A model generated the notes under the pieces. That model saw only the letters and a program-made list of their open reading frames with translations, searched no databases and was not told the origin of the DNA. A program made the position numbers and the translations under genes. Source: Andalucia godoyi (taxonomy: Eukaryota > Discoba > Jakobea > Jakobida > Andaluciidae). Taken from it: DNA of 64,000 nt. Of the stretch, positions 50,433 through 60,417 are shown one piece after another. Location of the stretch: the NCBI GenBank assembly GCA_009859145.1, contig VRVR01000058.1, forward strand, positions 23,135 through 87,134, read 5' to 3'. Position 1 is the stretch's first letter. The number at the start of each line of letters is the position of its first letter.

Positions 50433-50699
50433 ACTACCCTCCAACCCAAACCTCTCTCCAAACATTTGGCTCGCATGCTGCGCCTCAAAAACAGATTATT
50501 TGGCATAAAGTGACTTTTACAATCAGCATCAGCGCCCATCCAATGAAGTTCTCCTTTTGAGTGGACATCCGTGGGTACGCGCACCCCAAAAACAAAAAGG
50601 TCGGCCTTCATTCAACAGCAACGTCGACGGCTGCTAACTCAGCCATACTATCCGATGATATTCATAGCCGTCCACGAGACCTTTGGGTTGAAGGGTAGT
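50433..50699. mobile_element. Non-autonomous TIR element (MITE-like), short copy
   Basis: A 267-bp element whose ends are 24-bp inverted repeats, 21 of 24 positions pairing (left ACTACCCTCCAACCCAAA, right read inward ACTACCCTTCAACCCAAA). It matches the two outer parts of 20204-20867 but lacks that copy's 390-bp middle. No coding capacity. Target-site duplication not evident. Confidence 0.8.
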
Positions 50700-50717
50700 A
50701 CCGACGTATTCAAAATG

Positions 50718-50718
50718 A

Positions 50719-50753
<35 letters not shown>
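50718..50753. repeat. (AAT)n microsatellite
   Basis: About 12 units of aataat lie immediately outside the right end of the short TIR element. Confidence 0.95.
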
Positions 50754-50755
<2 letters not shown>

Positions 50756-50802
50756 CCCGAATATTTACAGAGAGATGTTCAAAAATGCAGATTTGCAAAA
50801 GG

Positions 50803-52029
50803 CTAGACGGAGGTCGGGGACGAGAGTGGATTGGTGGTGACCACTTCCTTGCTTCTGTTTGTGTACAGATACCACGCCGCGTGCCCCGTGGAAGCTGCGA
50901 GCATTCCAAACGAAAACACGATTGCATTGAGAACAAACCACCAGAGAAACCGGTCGGGCTCATTTCGAACGAGTGCCCACCAATTGGTTTCGTCAATTGA
51001 AAAGAACACCAAGCACACAGCGACATACACCAGCAAAGCGTGCGCTTCGTATTTGTCGGCCATGAGCTCCAGCGCTCCGCGGTAGTTTTGTGCAAACAGC
51101 AACAGTGCCAACAGTAACAGAATGCCCACAAGCACGCCGTCATAAATCGTCAGCAGCAGATCAATCAGTCCGAGCGACACTTCGTTCGACTGGGTCTGGC
51201 TGTCGCCGACACTCGAGCCAAAGAACGACACCGCGTGTGCAATCACGAGCACAATCGGAGGCACAAGAAGAAGAAGAAGACGACCATGCAGCCAAGCCTT
51301 CCTACGAATAATCGGCAGTCCAATCGGCCGCAGCGGATGTCGGAGGTGTGGAAGCGCACACAAGCAAACAAAATCCATTTGCGATTTGAATGGGATCACT
51401 GCGCCCGACGAGGTGCCGGTTGCAAACGGAGAGCGGACAACAGGCGTGCTCGGGCATGAGCTAGGGCTCAAAGCCAAAGCCGAATCGGACATCGACGGCG
51501 CGCTACGGCCAGGACTGGGATTGGGATTGGGACTGGGATTGGGATTGGGATTGGGATTGGGATTGGGATTGGGGATGACGAGGACACAGCGATTGGATGG
51601 GCCGATGGGAGACAGTTCGCGACTGTGGCTGTTGGTGCTCTTGTTGTTGAGATTGTGGATGGACGTCGCTCCACGGCGCCTGTAGGTGCAATTGCAGCAT
51701 AAGTCAATGGACGGCCCTGCGATGCAGATGAGCCGCCAGATGCGGATGATCATCGGGGAACAGATGAGTGCGAACCCGATCTGGAAACAGTATGTCGGGA
51801 ACGGAGACGGGTTTGGGAAATTCCATGTGTAGAATACTTTTGTGGCCAAGTTAACGCATACTCCGACCGATGAAATGATCAAATATGGAACTGTCTTTTG
51901 ACGGCCCCGAATCGTGTGGCGCCGACTGTATGCATACCCGCACGCCACCAGCGAACACGCCCACTGCACACTCACCAGTACCGTAAAGATGATCGCTAGC
52001 CACAACGGAAGAACATTCGGATACGTCAT
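50803..52029 (-). CDS. Seven-helix receptor-like membrane protein with NP-repeat loop
   Basis: ATG at 52029 (MTYPNVLPLWLAIIFTVLV), 408 residues. Seven hydrophobic segments: about 8-30, 48-70, 80-103 (FQIGFALICSPMIIRIWRLI), then a loop of about 140 residues, then 247-270 (LLLLLVPPIVLVIAHAV), 290-315 (LLLTIYDGVLVGILLLLALLL), 328-350 (ALLVYVAVCLVFFSIDE) and 365-390 (FLWWFVLNAIVFSFGMLA). The short N-terminus and 7TM count fit a G-protein-coupled-receptor-like topology. The long third loop has a (NP)n run of about 10 units from a gggatt hexanucleotide repeat, plus Ser-rich stretches. No attached kinase or RGS domain. Family not recognised. Confidence 0.75.
   Translation of the reverse strand: MTYPNVLPLWLAIIFTVLVSVQWACSLVACGYAYSRRHTIRGRQKTVPYLIISSVGVCVNLATKVFYTWNFPNPSPFPTYCFQIGFALICSPMIIRIWRLICIAGPSIDLCCNCTYRRRGATSIHNLNNKSTNSHSRELSPIGPSNRCVLVIPNPNPNPNPNPNPSPNPNPSPGRSAPSMSDSALALSPSSCPSTPVVRSPFATGTSSGAVIPFKSQMDFVCLCALPHLRHPLRPIGLPIIRRKAWLHGRLLLLLVPPIVLVIAHAVSFFGSSVGDSQTQSNEVSLGLIDLLLTIYDGVLVGILLLLALLLFAQNYRGALELMADKYEAHALLVYVAVCLVFFSIDETNWWALVRNEPDRFLWWFVLNAIVFSFGMLAASTGHAAWYLYTNRSKEVVTTNPLSSPTSV
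51507..51578. repeat. In-frame hexanucleotide repeat (gggatt) coding Asn-Pro runs
   Basis: About 11 units within the large loop of the seven-helix protein. Confidence 0.95.
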
Positions 52030-52126
52030 CTGTCAGACCCCAACTGCAGTCTTTCGTTGTCCTTTCCCTCTTTGTGATTCTTTCTATCTATTTCTGAATT
52101 TCTCTTCTTGTTTATCTGTCTGATAT

Positions 52127-52127
<1 letters not shown>

Positions 52128-52198
<71 letters not shown>
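52128..52198. repeat. Compound (CA)n(GA)n microsatellite
   Basis: About 13 CA units then about 22 GA units lie in the spacer upstream of the seven-helix protein gene. Confidence 0.98.
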
Positions 52199-52201
<3 letters not shown>

Positions 52202-52854
52202 GCATACACAGACACAGATACACATATATGAACATCAAACAACATCATATCGGAGATTTGCTTATCCATCCAACCCAACGGGAACGCGATTTTCCTACCG
52301 TAGTCAAGTCTGGAATTTCTTTTCTGTTTTTAATGATCGAACCGTCAAGCACCTCCTTTCATCAAGGACCAAAAAATCATCGCATGGTTCCAAAGAGGAA
52401 GCTTCCCAGCAAACTCAGACCGGCCATGCCCGAAGATACCGAGAACCAAGGAACTTGTGGTTGCGATGACCCTTTGATGCAGAGCAGTCTGCATTGAAGA
52501 GTTGGTGCTCACCCCAAATAAAAGCAAAACATGCGGATTGGATCTGTCTTCGGTGACAGCGTAGCCCGCTGATCAGTAGTGATTCATGATTCATGTTTTT
52601 GGCGAGTACGCCTCGGAAACCAGAGACGCTACTGTAGATGGTGGCCACAGTAGGAACGAGCTCCCAGTTTTAACAGCCGATTGTGCGCTGGCAAGTGGCG
52701 GACTGGGAGCATCGAAAGGGTGTGCGGTTCTGGGGGGGGCGGAAGGGAGCGTTCAGAATCCAGGTGATGGTGACTGGAGGGGTGGTTGAGTTGGACGGGG
52801 GGACAGAGAGAGTGTGTGTGTGGAGCCACAAGCGAGGAGGAAAGACAAGAGACA

Positions 52855-52890
52855 GCAGATTCCAGATTCCAGATTCCAGATTCCAGATTC
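52855..52890. repeat. 7-bp tandem repeat (cagattc)
   Basis: About five head-to-tail copies in intergenic DNA. Confidence 0.9.
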
Positions 52891-52998
52891 AAGAGTCTGG
52901 ACAGCTCACGGCCTCGCGCCCCGCAGCAGCCCAGCAGAGCGCTGGGATCGGTGGCAGAGCGCAGATGGATCGCTGATCGCTGAGGTTGCCATCACCGC

Positions 52999-53382
52999 TC
53001 AGAAGTTTTCTCCGAGATCCCCGTCTGCTGGTGCTTGGAGAATCGGAGTTTGCCCCGGCGATGGCAAATTTGTGAATCCCGCCAAAACGATGTGATCCAA
53101 AAACCGCGGCAAGAGCGTGCGCTTGTGCACCGTGTCGCAGCATAATTGCTCCACGTCGCAACAGGCCACAAAACACCCCAGCAGCCTGCTCGTACGTGCT
53201 TTGCTGCCGAGTTTTGTCATCTTAGGCAACACCAGCCCGAGATGCAAGCAAACGATCTTTCCTGAAAAAGAGCGGCACAAAGGCATTTCCGATTTCCGCG
53301 CACGATCCGAGCTTTCCGACTTCCGGCGATGCACTTCAAAAGGCATGTCGCAGGGTGCCACTGCGCTGTTTGTGAAAGCCAT
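52999..53382 (-). CDS. Possible small protein, unknown
   Basis: ATG at 53382, 127 residues (MAFTNSAVAPCDMPF...). Composition is not extreme, and there is a stretch LLGCFVACCDVEQLCCD with paired cysteines. No signal peptide and no motif I recognise. Competing frames on the plus strand are of similar length, so it may be chance. Confidence 0.25.
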   Translation of the reverse strand: MAFTNSAVAPCDMPFEVHRRKSESSDRARKSEMPLCRSFSGKIVCLHLGLVLPKMTKLGSKARTSRLLGCFVACCDVEQLCCDTVHKRTLLPRFLDHIVLAGFTNLPSPGQTPILQAPADGDLGENF

Positions 53383-53749
53383 CGCTCTGGTGCGAACATC
53401 TGCTCAGGAGGCGTGCGAGCAGTTCGTAGGCTAAATGTAACTAGGCACGAGCAGACGTGGTTTGCTGAGACGTAACGGCCGGCTGTGTAAGCACATGCCG
53501 CGGACCAGTCTGCCCGCTTGAAGTGCAACTTGCGAGCAGAGATGTGCGCACGAAATCTTCCCGTTTCGAGAACTTGTAATTCAACCCCAATTCAAGCCGG
53601 ATGGACTGCTCGCACATGCTGCCCTGCTATTTGAAGGCAGATCACCGGAGACCTCATACTCGACGTTTTTAACTGCTTTCCCGCCCCGAGCCGCCTTTCC
53701 AAATCTGTACCGAATCGAGCACCGATACGACGTGAACGGCTCATCAGTC

Positions 53750-54190
53750 ATCACTCTTGAACTTTTTCCTTTTCTTGTTAATTTTTTTCCACATTTTTAT
53801 TTTTTGTTTTTGCAAGATTTTTCTTTGTGGCTTGGGGATTCCTCGTTTTTTAAGCACCTCGTTTTTTCTCTCCATCCATCCCTTCGGCTGTCCATCTTTT
53901 CTTGTTTTGTTTTGGTTGTTTCTCTTTCTTTCTTTTCCGTTCTCCCTCCCTCCATCTTCCTTTCTAAAAAATCTCCGAGCTTTGCTGTTTGTCTCTCTGT
54001 CTGTCTCTCTGTCTGTCCTGGTCCTCACTCATTCACGCGCTCGCGCACTCACCCACTTACGCTTGTTGTCTGCTTTGTTTGTTTTGTTTTGTCTGCTTGT
54101 TGCTAGAGTTTTTGGTGTGTGTTCCCTCCCAACCCTCAACCCCTCTTCTCTTCTGTGTTTGACCCCTCCTCTTCGTCCTCCCAGCAAGCG
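53750..54190 (+). promoter_or_regulatory. Pyrimidine-rich leader of the sterol desaturase-like gene
   Basis: Over 400 bp of mostly T and C (ttttt, ctctc, cctcc runs; purines are sparse) directly upstream of the ATG at 54191. It could be a long polypyrimidine 5' UTR or hold an intron with a polypyrimidine tract. No experimental start known. Confidence 0.4.
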
Positions 54191-55150
54191 ATGCAAATGA
54201 TCCAAGACCTCATCGCGTCTGGCGACAGTGCTCTTGCGTTCACATGGAACCTGGTGCTCGTCAGTCAGGACTTCATCGCCAACGACGTGCTCTTTGGAAT
54301 TGCCATCCAACAGTTTCTTCAGTACGTCTACGTCATCAGTTCTGTCATTATGACTGCTATCTTTCTATACTATCACCACTTCAAACGAGGGGAGGAGCGA
54401 CCTCCAGCGCTACGGCTGTCGTTCATCCTCAAATGGCTCGCAATCAACACAGTCGTCCTATTTATTGTTGCGGCGGTTCCTCCGTATCTTGGCCTCAAAG
54501 CCATCTTTCCGCGGCAACCACCGACGTTGCTCGAGTTCAGCTGGCAGTTCCTTGTCGAGATGTTCTGGTACGACATCATCTTCTACTCGATACACTATGC
54601 GTTGCATGCAAACACATGGCTCTACAAGAATATCCACTCGGTGCATCATCAGTGCAACCCAGTCATTGCGATCCACTCCCAGGTCATTCATCCGGTGGAG
54701 ATGCTACTTATGGCCCTGCCGGCTATCTTGCCCGGCGTGGTGCTCAACTACCATCCGATGTCGTACCTGATGTTCCAGACATTGCTCGTTGTCTACGGAG
54801 GATTTGTGCACGCACATTTCGAGACAAACGTGGAGAAGTGGTCGCTCGGAGTCTTTTGCGGCTGCATTTCGCACGGCAGACATCACACGGCATGCGATAC
54901 CAATTACGGCGGATTTACCACATTCATGGACCGCATCTTCGGTACGTACAGCTTTGACAAGCACTGCGAAAACAACACTCCCGTGGACGCTGTGTTTCGA
55001 GAGATAGACACCGCTCTATTCGGCAGAGAAACCACGCGAAAATCACCCGCCAAGCAGCCGCTATCGACTCTCACGCATCCCCATTCACCCGTTATATTTC
55101 GGCGGAACTCCGGGGTGCAGGAACAGTCCATGATTGACGCCTCCAGCTGA
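54191..55150 (+). CDS. Sterol desaturase / fatty acid hydroxylase-family di-iron membrane enzyme
   Basis: ATG at 54191 (MQMIQDLIASGDSAL), 319 residues; the frame is open to 54119 with GTG. Hydrophobic helices lie at about 35-60, 82-103 and 165-200. The three His boxes of the superfamily are present: HYALH (HxxxH), HSVHH (HxxHH) and HGRHH (HxxHH) near residue 237, followed by TNYGGFTTFMDRIFGTY, a typical ending for C4-methylsterol oxidases, C5-desaturases and relatives. Expected to be an ER enzyme using O2 and electrons from cytochrome b5. The exact sterol or fatty-acid substrate cannot be told from sequence. The C-terminal 55 residues are polar and variable. Confidence 0.88.
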   Translation: MQMIQDLIASGDSALAFTWNLVLVSQDFIANDVLFGIAIQQFLQYVYVISSVIMTAIFLYYHHFKRGEERPPALRLSFILKWLAINTVVLFIVAAVPPYLGLKAIFPRQPPTLLEFSWQFLVEMFWYDIIFYSIHYALHANTWLYKNIHSVHHQCNPVIAIHSQVIHPVEMLLMALPAILPGVVLNYHPMSYLMFQTLLVVYGGFVHAHFETNVEKWSLGVFCGCISHGRHHTACDTNYGGFTTFMDRIFGTYSFDKHCENNTPVDAVFREIDTALFGRETTRKSPAKQPLSTLTHPHSPVIFRRNSGVQEQSMIDASS

Positions 55151-55727
55151 CCGCCCCGCATTCAAATTGGTGCTCTGTTTCCAGAGTGTTTTTGTTAATA
55201 CTGTTTTATATTTTTGTTTATTTGTCGTTGCTTTTGTTCGGATAGCCATTTCTGTCTGTTTTCCATAAAATTGTCTTGGAAGAAAAGCTTCTTTGGTCGT
55301 TCCTTGGGTTACCGTCGTATCGACTCCACGGGGGAAGGTGTGCGTGTGTGTGTGTAAGGATGTCGCAGCTCGCAAGCCGTGGAGTCGGAAAGGCTTTTCA
55401 AACTGCCAAACTGTCACACTCTGTCACGGGACTCGCGGATGCGGCATGATGGAATGTGCGAATGTCGGCGTTTGTCGACTGCTCAAGTTGGAAAGACAAG
55501 AACTCCCAGATTGAGCTGTCGATCGATTTGCATGCAGCACTGTTGGGGGGTAGTGCTAATATAGTAACCGCAACCAGCATCGCGTTGAGAATCGTCACGG
55601 AGGAATTGTGACTTGCTGGCTTCGTGAGGTATTGGGGTGTTGAGTGTTGAGTGTGAAGGGCGCCAGTGCAGTGCATGAATGGTCGGTTGATTGCAGCACG
55701 ACTCAGTTTCAACAAGCGTACCCTTGG
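55151..55727. other. Intergenic spacer
   Basis: About 580 bp between two head-to-tail genes. It has a gtgtgtgtgtgt stretch near 55339-55354. No gene seen. Confidence 0.5.
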
Positions 55728-56918
55728 ATGTCGACTGCATCGAATGCTCCATCGGCGAAATGGCTGCTTCTTGTGCTTCTCAGCAATGCCTGCTTTGCGT
55801 GCTACCCGGTGTTTTCGCGGTATCTGCAGCTGCGGTCGCACATTGGGACATTCACACTGACGGTGACTGCAAACTCGGTGGCGCTGCTGGCGCTTGTTCC
55901 GTACTTTCTGTATGCAACGCTCTACGGGGCAGCATCGCAGAGTCCAAACTGGAAAGGTGTGATGAGGAACAAGTGGATGCCTGTGGTGGTGATATTGGTC
56001 GTTCTGCGCTCCGTGACCCTAATGCTTGCATCTCGATATGCCACTGCCGTTGTTGTGCAGGTTGTCGCTCTTCTTGTGCCGTTTCTCGTTGCTTTTCTTG
56101 CACGCGTGTTCCTCAAAGAGCATTTTTCAAAATTTCTGATTCCCGCAGCATTGGTCTCGACTGTTGGCGCAAGTTTGGTGATCTTTGGCTCTGCTTCAGG
56201 CACCAGCAGTGGAGATGACCAGGGGACCTCAGCAGGGCTGGTAGCCCTTGGTTTTGCGTGTTGTGTGCTCACAGTTGTCTTCTTGTCGCTTTACATGGTC
56301 AGTCTGCGAGTGTTTTCGAGGTCAATGGGCTCCGCTGGCGAGTCCATGGGGATCATGCCGATGCACTATGGTGGTGTCATCGTAACTGGACTCGTGCTTG
56401 CCGCTGCGCTTGGAGAATTCAGCCAGGAATCCGGCTGGGGCAAAATGGATGCTTTTGATTGGCTGGTTTTCGCGTTGTTTTCCATCGGGGTTCTGGGGTT
56501 CGCAAACGTAGCACAGGTTGTCGCAATGAGACGAGTTCCCGCACCGGTTGCGGCGTCAATGCTGCCCTTTCGTCTCGTCATTGCCGATGTTGTATCGATG
56601 CTCATGCTCGGAGAGGATCTGCATTCCGCTGTTCAGATTGCCGGAGGCGTTGTTATTTTTCTGTCCACTTCCACATACCTTGTACTGCAGGCCCGAAGCG
56701 CAGAAAAGGCAAAACGACAGTCGGAGTGGAAGAGACTGCAGGCTGAACGAACACAGCAGGAAGTTGAGCTGGTGGAGCAGCAGAACACCAGCCATGATGC
56801 GACGTTCTCGGACGACGACGCTCCACTGCTAACGACCGAGATTACCTTGTCCGAAGCTGTTCCAGATGATGATGAAACGCATCTCAGCACGCCAAAAGAA
56901 GAAGAAGAAATGATGTAG
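55728..56918 (+). CDS. Drug/metabolite (EamA/nucleotide-sugar-type) transporter
   Basis: ATG at 55728 (MSTASNAPSAKWLLL), 396 residues. About ten hydrophobic helices in two halves: WLLLVLLSNACFACYPVFSRYL, LTVTANSVALLALVPYFLY, VVVILVVLRSVTLMLAS, VVVQVVALLVPFLVAFLARVFL, FLIPAALVSTVGASLVIFGS, then a second set from LVALGFACCVLTVVFLSLYMVS. The 'LVPFLVAFLARVFLKEHF' and 'MLPFRLVIADVVSMLMLGEDL' pair is the internal-repeat signature of EamA-type carriers (helix 4 and helix 9 with the following acidic residue). The last 80 residues are a charged cytosolic tail (Glu/Asp-rich). Substrate not predicted; nucleotide-sugar or drug/metabolite transport possible. Confidence 0.88.
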   Translation: MSTASNAPSAKWLLLVLLSNACFACYPVFSRYLQLRSHIGTFTLTVTANSVALLALVPYFLYATLYGAASQSPNWKGVMRNKWMPVVVILVVLRSVTLMLASRYATAVVVQVVALLVPFLVAFLARVFLKEHFSKFLIPAALVSTVGASLVIFGSASGTSSGDDQGTSAGLVALGFACCVLTVVFLSLYMVSLRVFSRSMGSAGESMGIMPMHYGGVIVTGLVLAAALGEFSQESGWGKMDAFDWLVFALFSIGVLGFANVAQVVAMRRVPAPVAASMLPFRLVIADVVSMLMLGEDLHSAVQIAGGVVIFLSTSTYLVLQARSAEKAKRQSEWKRLQAERTQQEVELVEQQNTSHDATFSDDDAPLLTTEITLSEAVPDDDETHLSTPKEEEEMM

Positions 56919-57035
56919 ATAATTGTTTGTTTTTAACTTTTTTAAATGAAGGGGGAAATCCGGGTCTAAATTAATGTTGGTGTTGCACGACGGGCATGCA
57001 GCAGCTGCTCCTGGGTGGGGGACGGGTAAGAGGAC

Positions 57036-58142
57036 TCATCGGATAGTTGTCTTGACAATTCGGTTTCCGACTGCGGCAACAACATCTCGCCCTCCGACAC
57101 GCTGCATTCCGACGATTCTTTGCATGTTCGTTGCGGTTCCCTCGAGTTCGCGAACACGAACAACCGCGCCTTCCTCTTCGTCTTCAACGAACAGTATTGA
57201 ATGCGGATCGTGGTGCCGCTGGTCCATACCTGACCTGCTACTGTGCATGGATGCATCCGAGGAAGCCGCCAAGAATTCTCGGTTGTGCTCAGACATCAAG
57301 TGTGATACGAGGAATCCTCTTCCCGACGCTGCAGTGGCCGCAATCACAGTTCCGTCATCCAGAACCAGCGTCTCTGCAACACCGTCCTCGATTGCCTGCG
57401 AGGAGAGCAGAGGGCCTCGAAGCGGATAGTCCCAAGAAAACGACCTCAGCCTGTATGACAAGCCGTCTGCGAGACTGCCGGAAGCAGAAGACAAGGCATC
57501 TGCAACCACTTGCCGACTTGGCGCAAGCAGCGGAGCTTGTTTCCGCCCAGAAACCACAAACAGCTCCGGTCGCGTCGGATGTGGCGCAAGCGAAGTAACG
57601 GATGAGAAGCACGACAGCATCGGAACAGTAATCGCAATTCTCCCAAGCCTGAGATCAAAAATGCAAGCTCTCCGAGACTTTGTAGTGACGAATGAAAGCA
57701 AACTAGAGTTGGGAATCGTGGCCAAATGGCAAGCACAGTCAAGGTCAGATTCAAGGTTCAAAAATGCAACAGTCGTGCCTGCGCTGACGTCCGAAATGGC
57801 AATCTTGGCATCCATTAACCCGCTCGATGCCAACAGCCTTCCATCGAGCGACGCGATGGCCGCAACCGATCTGCTGTGCACTCCATCGAGCTTCAGCGTC
57901 GACAGATCATCGGTCGACACCAGCAGCGACCCCGTCTGCAGTCCACAGGCTGTGCCATGCGTTCCGATCGACGCCAGGCACGCAACTCTTGCCTCGACAA
58001 TCTCCGACCGCTCATGCACCCAGCCGTCCCTCCCGCTGTAAAACGACAACACTCGACTGCTCTGTGATACCGTCACTATACGGTTGCTCGGCAAATACAC
58101 GAGGTGCGACACGTCAGAATCACATTCGATTAAGGCATCCAT
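57036..58142 (-). CDS. WD40-like beta-propeller protein
   Basis: ATG at 58142 (MDALIECDSDVSHLVYLP), 368 residues. Repeats of about 40 residues have WD40-style blades, with strands such as VVTVSQSSRVLSFYS, VHSRSVAAIASLDGRLLASSGLMDAKIAISDVSAGT, SSLLSFVTTKSRRACIFDLRLG and HPTRPELFVVSG. The classic closing Trp-Asp is replaced mostly by other residues, so the call rests on spacing. Five or six blades by eye. No signal peptide; likely a cytosolic scaffold. The C-terminus has an acidic stretch (FVEDEEEG). Confidence 0.65.
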   Translation of the reverse strand: MDALIECDSDVSHLVYLPSNRIVTVSQSSRVLSFYSGRDGWVHERSEIVEARVACLASIGTHGTACGLQTGSLLVSTDDLSTLKLDGVHSRSVAAIASLDGRLLASSGLMDAKIAISDVSAGTTVAFLNLESDLDCACHLATIPNSSLLSFVTTKSRRACIFDLRLGRIAITVPMLSCFSSVTSLAPHPTRPELFVVSGRKQAPLLAPSRQVVADALSSASGSLADGLSYRLRSFSWDYPLRGPLLSSQAIEDGVAETLVLDDGTVIAATAASGRGFLVSHLMSEHNREFLAASSDASMHSSRSGMDQRHHDPHSILFVEDEEEGAVVRVRELEGTATNMQRIVGMQRVGGRDVVAAVGNRIVKTTIR

Positions 58143-58563
58143 TCCCTCTCCTCTCGGCTCGCAGTTCGCACGCGTCCAACCTTCCGACGCCAGTCAGCAA
58201 TCCGTAATCCGCACTGCACCGTGTTCACAAAGCATAGTCCGCGGTTTGGACTTGGGAGTTCGAGAGCTTCTCCAAGTTTCTCGAGATTCAGATTTGAGAC
58301 TTGCGGATTGAGACTGCAGAGGGGCTTCGGTGCACCCCGATTTGCGTAGGTTCACGTGATGCAAGAATGCTTCGTTTTGGCTCGACAACGCCAGGGCACC
58401 ACAAAGAAGCAGGGTGCAAATCGGTGAAGCGACTGATATCGGTCGTTGCATGGGGTTTCTGTGTGGTGCTTTTACGTAATTCATACTTGTGTGTTTGGTT
58501 GTAGAGCGTGTGCGATACGGCAGGCAGTGCAAATTGTACGAGCGCATGGATGAGGGTGGTTAG
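58143..58563. other. Divergent intergenic spacer
   Basis: About 420 bp between divergent genes. No repeat or ORF of interest. Confidence 0.5.
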
Positions 58564-60417
58564 ATGAAGAAAAAGTACACAGTTACCGAGCTTTATGGCC
58601 TCGGTCCGCAGCCGCTTCCCAGACTACCGCTGTCTGTGTGGTCTCGTGCGCTGACGTACTGCGCAGCCGGGACGGTGTTCCGTTGCTCCTTGGTGTGCAG
58701 TGGGTTCCAGTCTCTCGTGCTGACTGCATGTCCAGTCTTGGTGGAGACGCATAAAGACCGACTCGATGCAAAAGCCCTTGAACACTTGCTTTTGAACTGC
58801 GTGAATATATGCATTCTGGACCTCTCTGGACCCTGTGCGTCGTCGTTTACGGATGATCTTGCGGCGACTTTCATGTCTAATAATGCCCACTCGATCTATT
58901 CGGTCGCCGTCAGTGGCTGCGAATCCCTCGAGTCGTTCCCGATCCCGCTATCCGGTCTTGCACATCTGTCGCTGAACGAATGTTATCGACTGGATCACAT
59001 CGAGTGCTTCGGCAAGTGCCCGGCGCTTTCCAGACTTGATATCTCGAATTGTGAGAAACTCGATGTCGAATTGCTCTCGCGATCGATCGCAGCATTCCCC
59101 TCCCTTGCTTGGCTCGAGATACGGGACTGGAACGCAGTTTCGCGACTCGCTTTCCGCCATTCCAATTTGCAGCATTTGGACGTATCAGGATGCAAGAACC
59201 TAAAATTCTTGTCGCTGTTTACTCCAAAGCTGCAGGAACTTGTCGCCGTGCGCTGTGAGTCAATGTCTGCAGACAGTTGGAGAGAGCTCATCAGTTCGTC
59301 ACCACTGCTCCAATATGTCACTCTGTCTACCGGAGCTGGCATCCGAGATCTGGAGGTGGTATCCAATGTCCTCAAAAACCTCGTGATCCGGCCTCCGTCC
59401 ACCAATTTGGATACTTTGGTAGTCAGGGCTCCAGCGTTGGGCTCCATTGCACTGTCTGCCCCTTTTCTGTCCGCCGTGGATCTGGTTCTTGGTGAGCTTC
59501 CAAAGCTCGCAGAAATTGAGTTGTACGACTGTACTTCCCTCTCTCGGCTTGCCGTCTCCTCTTCAGGAGATCCAATGCGGGCGGATCGACAATCGCTGGG
59601 ATATGCCGCTGGAGACTGCGTACCAAGTTTGGAAGTCCTTCGGGTTCGATACTCTTCATTTATTTGCATGCTTCCGTCAGATGCACGGACTGTGGCTGCG
59701 TTCCACGACGCCCAGCGCCTCTTTCAGTCGCAGAGATATGCATTTATTGAGGATCGCTCTACAAGACTGGGAAGTGCATTTGCTCCGTTTTCTCAGCTGA
59801 AGTCGGTGCTCTTGTACGAATGTCCGGATCCAACACTGGACGTGGTGTTGTTCTGTTTGTGCGCAACTGCCGAGAATTTAGAGGTCCTCACTGTGTGGAA
59901 TTGTCCTGGAGTAGAGCACCTGCACATCCAGTCTCGAAATGTCAAGGAGATCGTACTTCGAGACTGCAGGAACATTCGCTCCTTCTCCTTGCACACTGCG
60001 CAGCTTCGGTCCCTGACGTTCTTTGCCGACACACCACATTTATCAAGATCCACAGGGAAGTTCTCTGACACCCCGGTGTCACTGTGCTTTCCGGACGAGA
60101 CAAGGTCATCCATCCGCTTTCTTCTTGTTAATGAATACGCTTTTGAGCTCCTCCGGATCTCGGCCCTTCTCCTGCCCTGTGTCACGAATATTTCACTGAG
60201 TTGCTCCACAGCATTCTTCCCGTCGACGACGGAATACGCATTCTCGCACTTCCCTTCTCTGTCCCTGATTGATATTTTCTTTGCTTCTGACGACCTCCTG
60301 TTGAAAGTCCCAAGCGACGAACGCATGAACGTCTTAGGAATTTCCAAAGTACTGAATGACAAATCTGAGAAAGTAACTTGCCTCCGACTTTGCCCATTGC
60401 GCTCTTCAGACTGCTAA
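58564..60417 (+). CDS. F-box/LRR-like protein
   Basis: ATG at 58564, directly preceded by an in-frame TAG, 617 residues. Residues 18-50 (LPLSVWSRALTYCAAGTVFRCSLVCSGFQSL) look like a divergent F-box. About ten leucine-rich repeats of the cysteine-containing type follow (for example LAHLSLNECYRLDHI, LSRLDISNCEKLD, LQHLDVSGCKNLKFLSL, LQELVAVRCESM, LTVWNCPGVEHL, IVLRDCRNIRSFSL), with C/N at the usual positions. As in other F-box-LRR proteins it would present substrates to an SCF ubiquitin ligase. F-box identity is moderate, the LRR clear. Confidence 0.82.
   Translation: MKKKYTVTELYGLGPQPLPRLPLSVWSRALTYCAAGTVFRCSLVCSGFQSLVLTACPVLVETHKDRLDAKALEHLLLNCVNICILDLSGPCASSFTDDLAATFMSNNAHSIYSVAVSGCESLESFPIPLSGLAHLSLNECYRLDHIECFGKCPALSRLDISNCEKLDVELLSRSIAAFPSLAWLEIRDWNAVSRLAFRHSNLQHLDVSGCKNLKFLSLFTPKLQELVAVRCESMSADSWRELISSSPLLQYVTLSTGAGIRDLEVVSNVLKNLVIRPPSTNLDTLVVRAPALGSIALSAPFLSAVDLVLGELPKLAEIELYDCTSLSRLAVSSSGDPMRADRQSLGYAAGDCVPSLEVLRVRYSSFICMLPSDARTVAAFHDAQRLFQSQRYAFIEDRSTRLGSAFAPFSQLKSVLLYECPDPTLDVVLFCLCATAENLEVLTVWNCPGVEHLHIQSRNVKEIVLRDCRNIRSFSLHTAQLRSLTFFADTPHLSRSTGKFSDTPVSLCFPDETRSSIRFLLVNEYAFELLRISALLLPCVTNISLSCSTAFFPSTTEYAFSHFPSLSLIDIFFASDDLLLKVPSDERMNVLGISKVLNDKSEKVTCLRLCPLRSSDC

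Larger units (their letters stand above)
52030..54190. other. Long divergent intergenic region
   Basis: About 2.2 kb with the (CA)(GA) microsatellite, a 7-bp repeat (cagattc) at 52855-52890, a possible small ORF at 52999-53382, and a strongly pyrimidine-rich stretch at about 53750-54190 leading into the hydroxylase gene. Confidence 0.5.
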
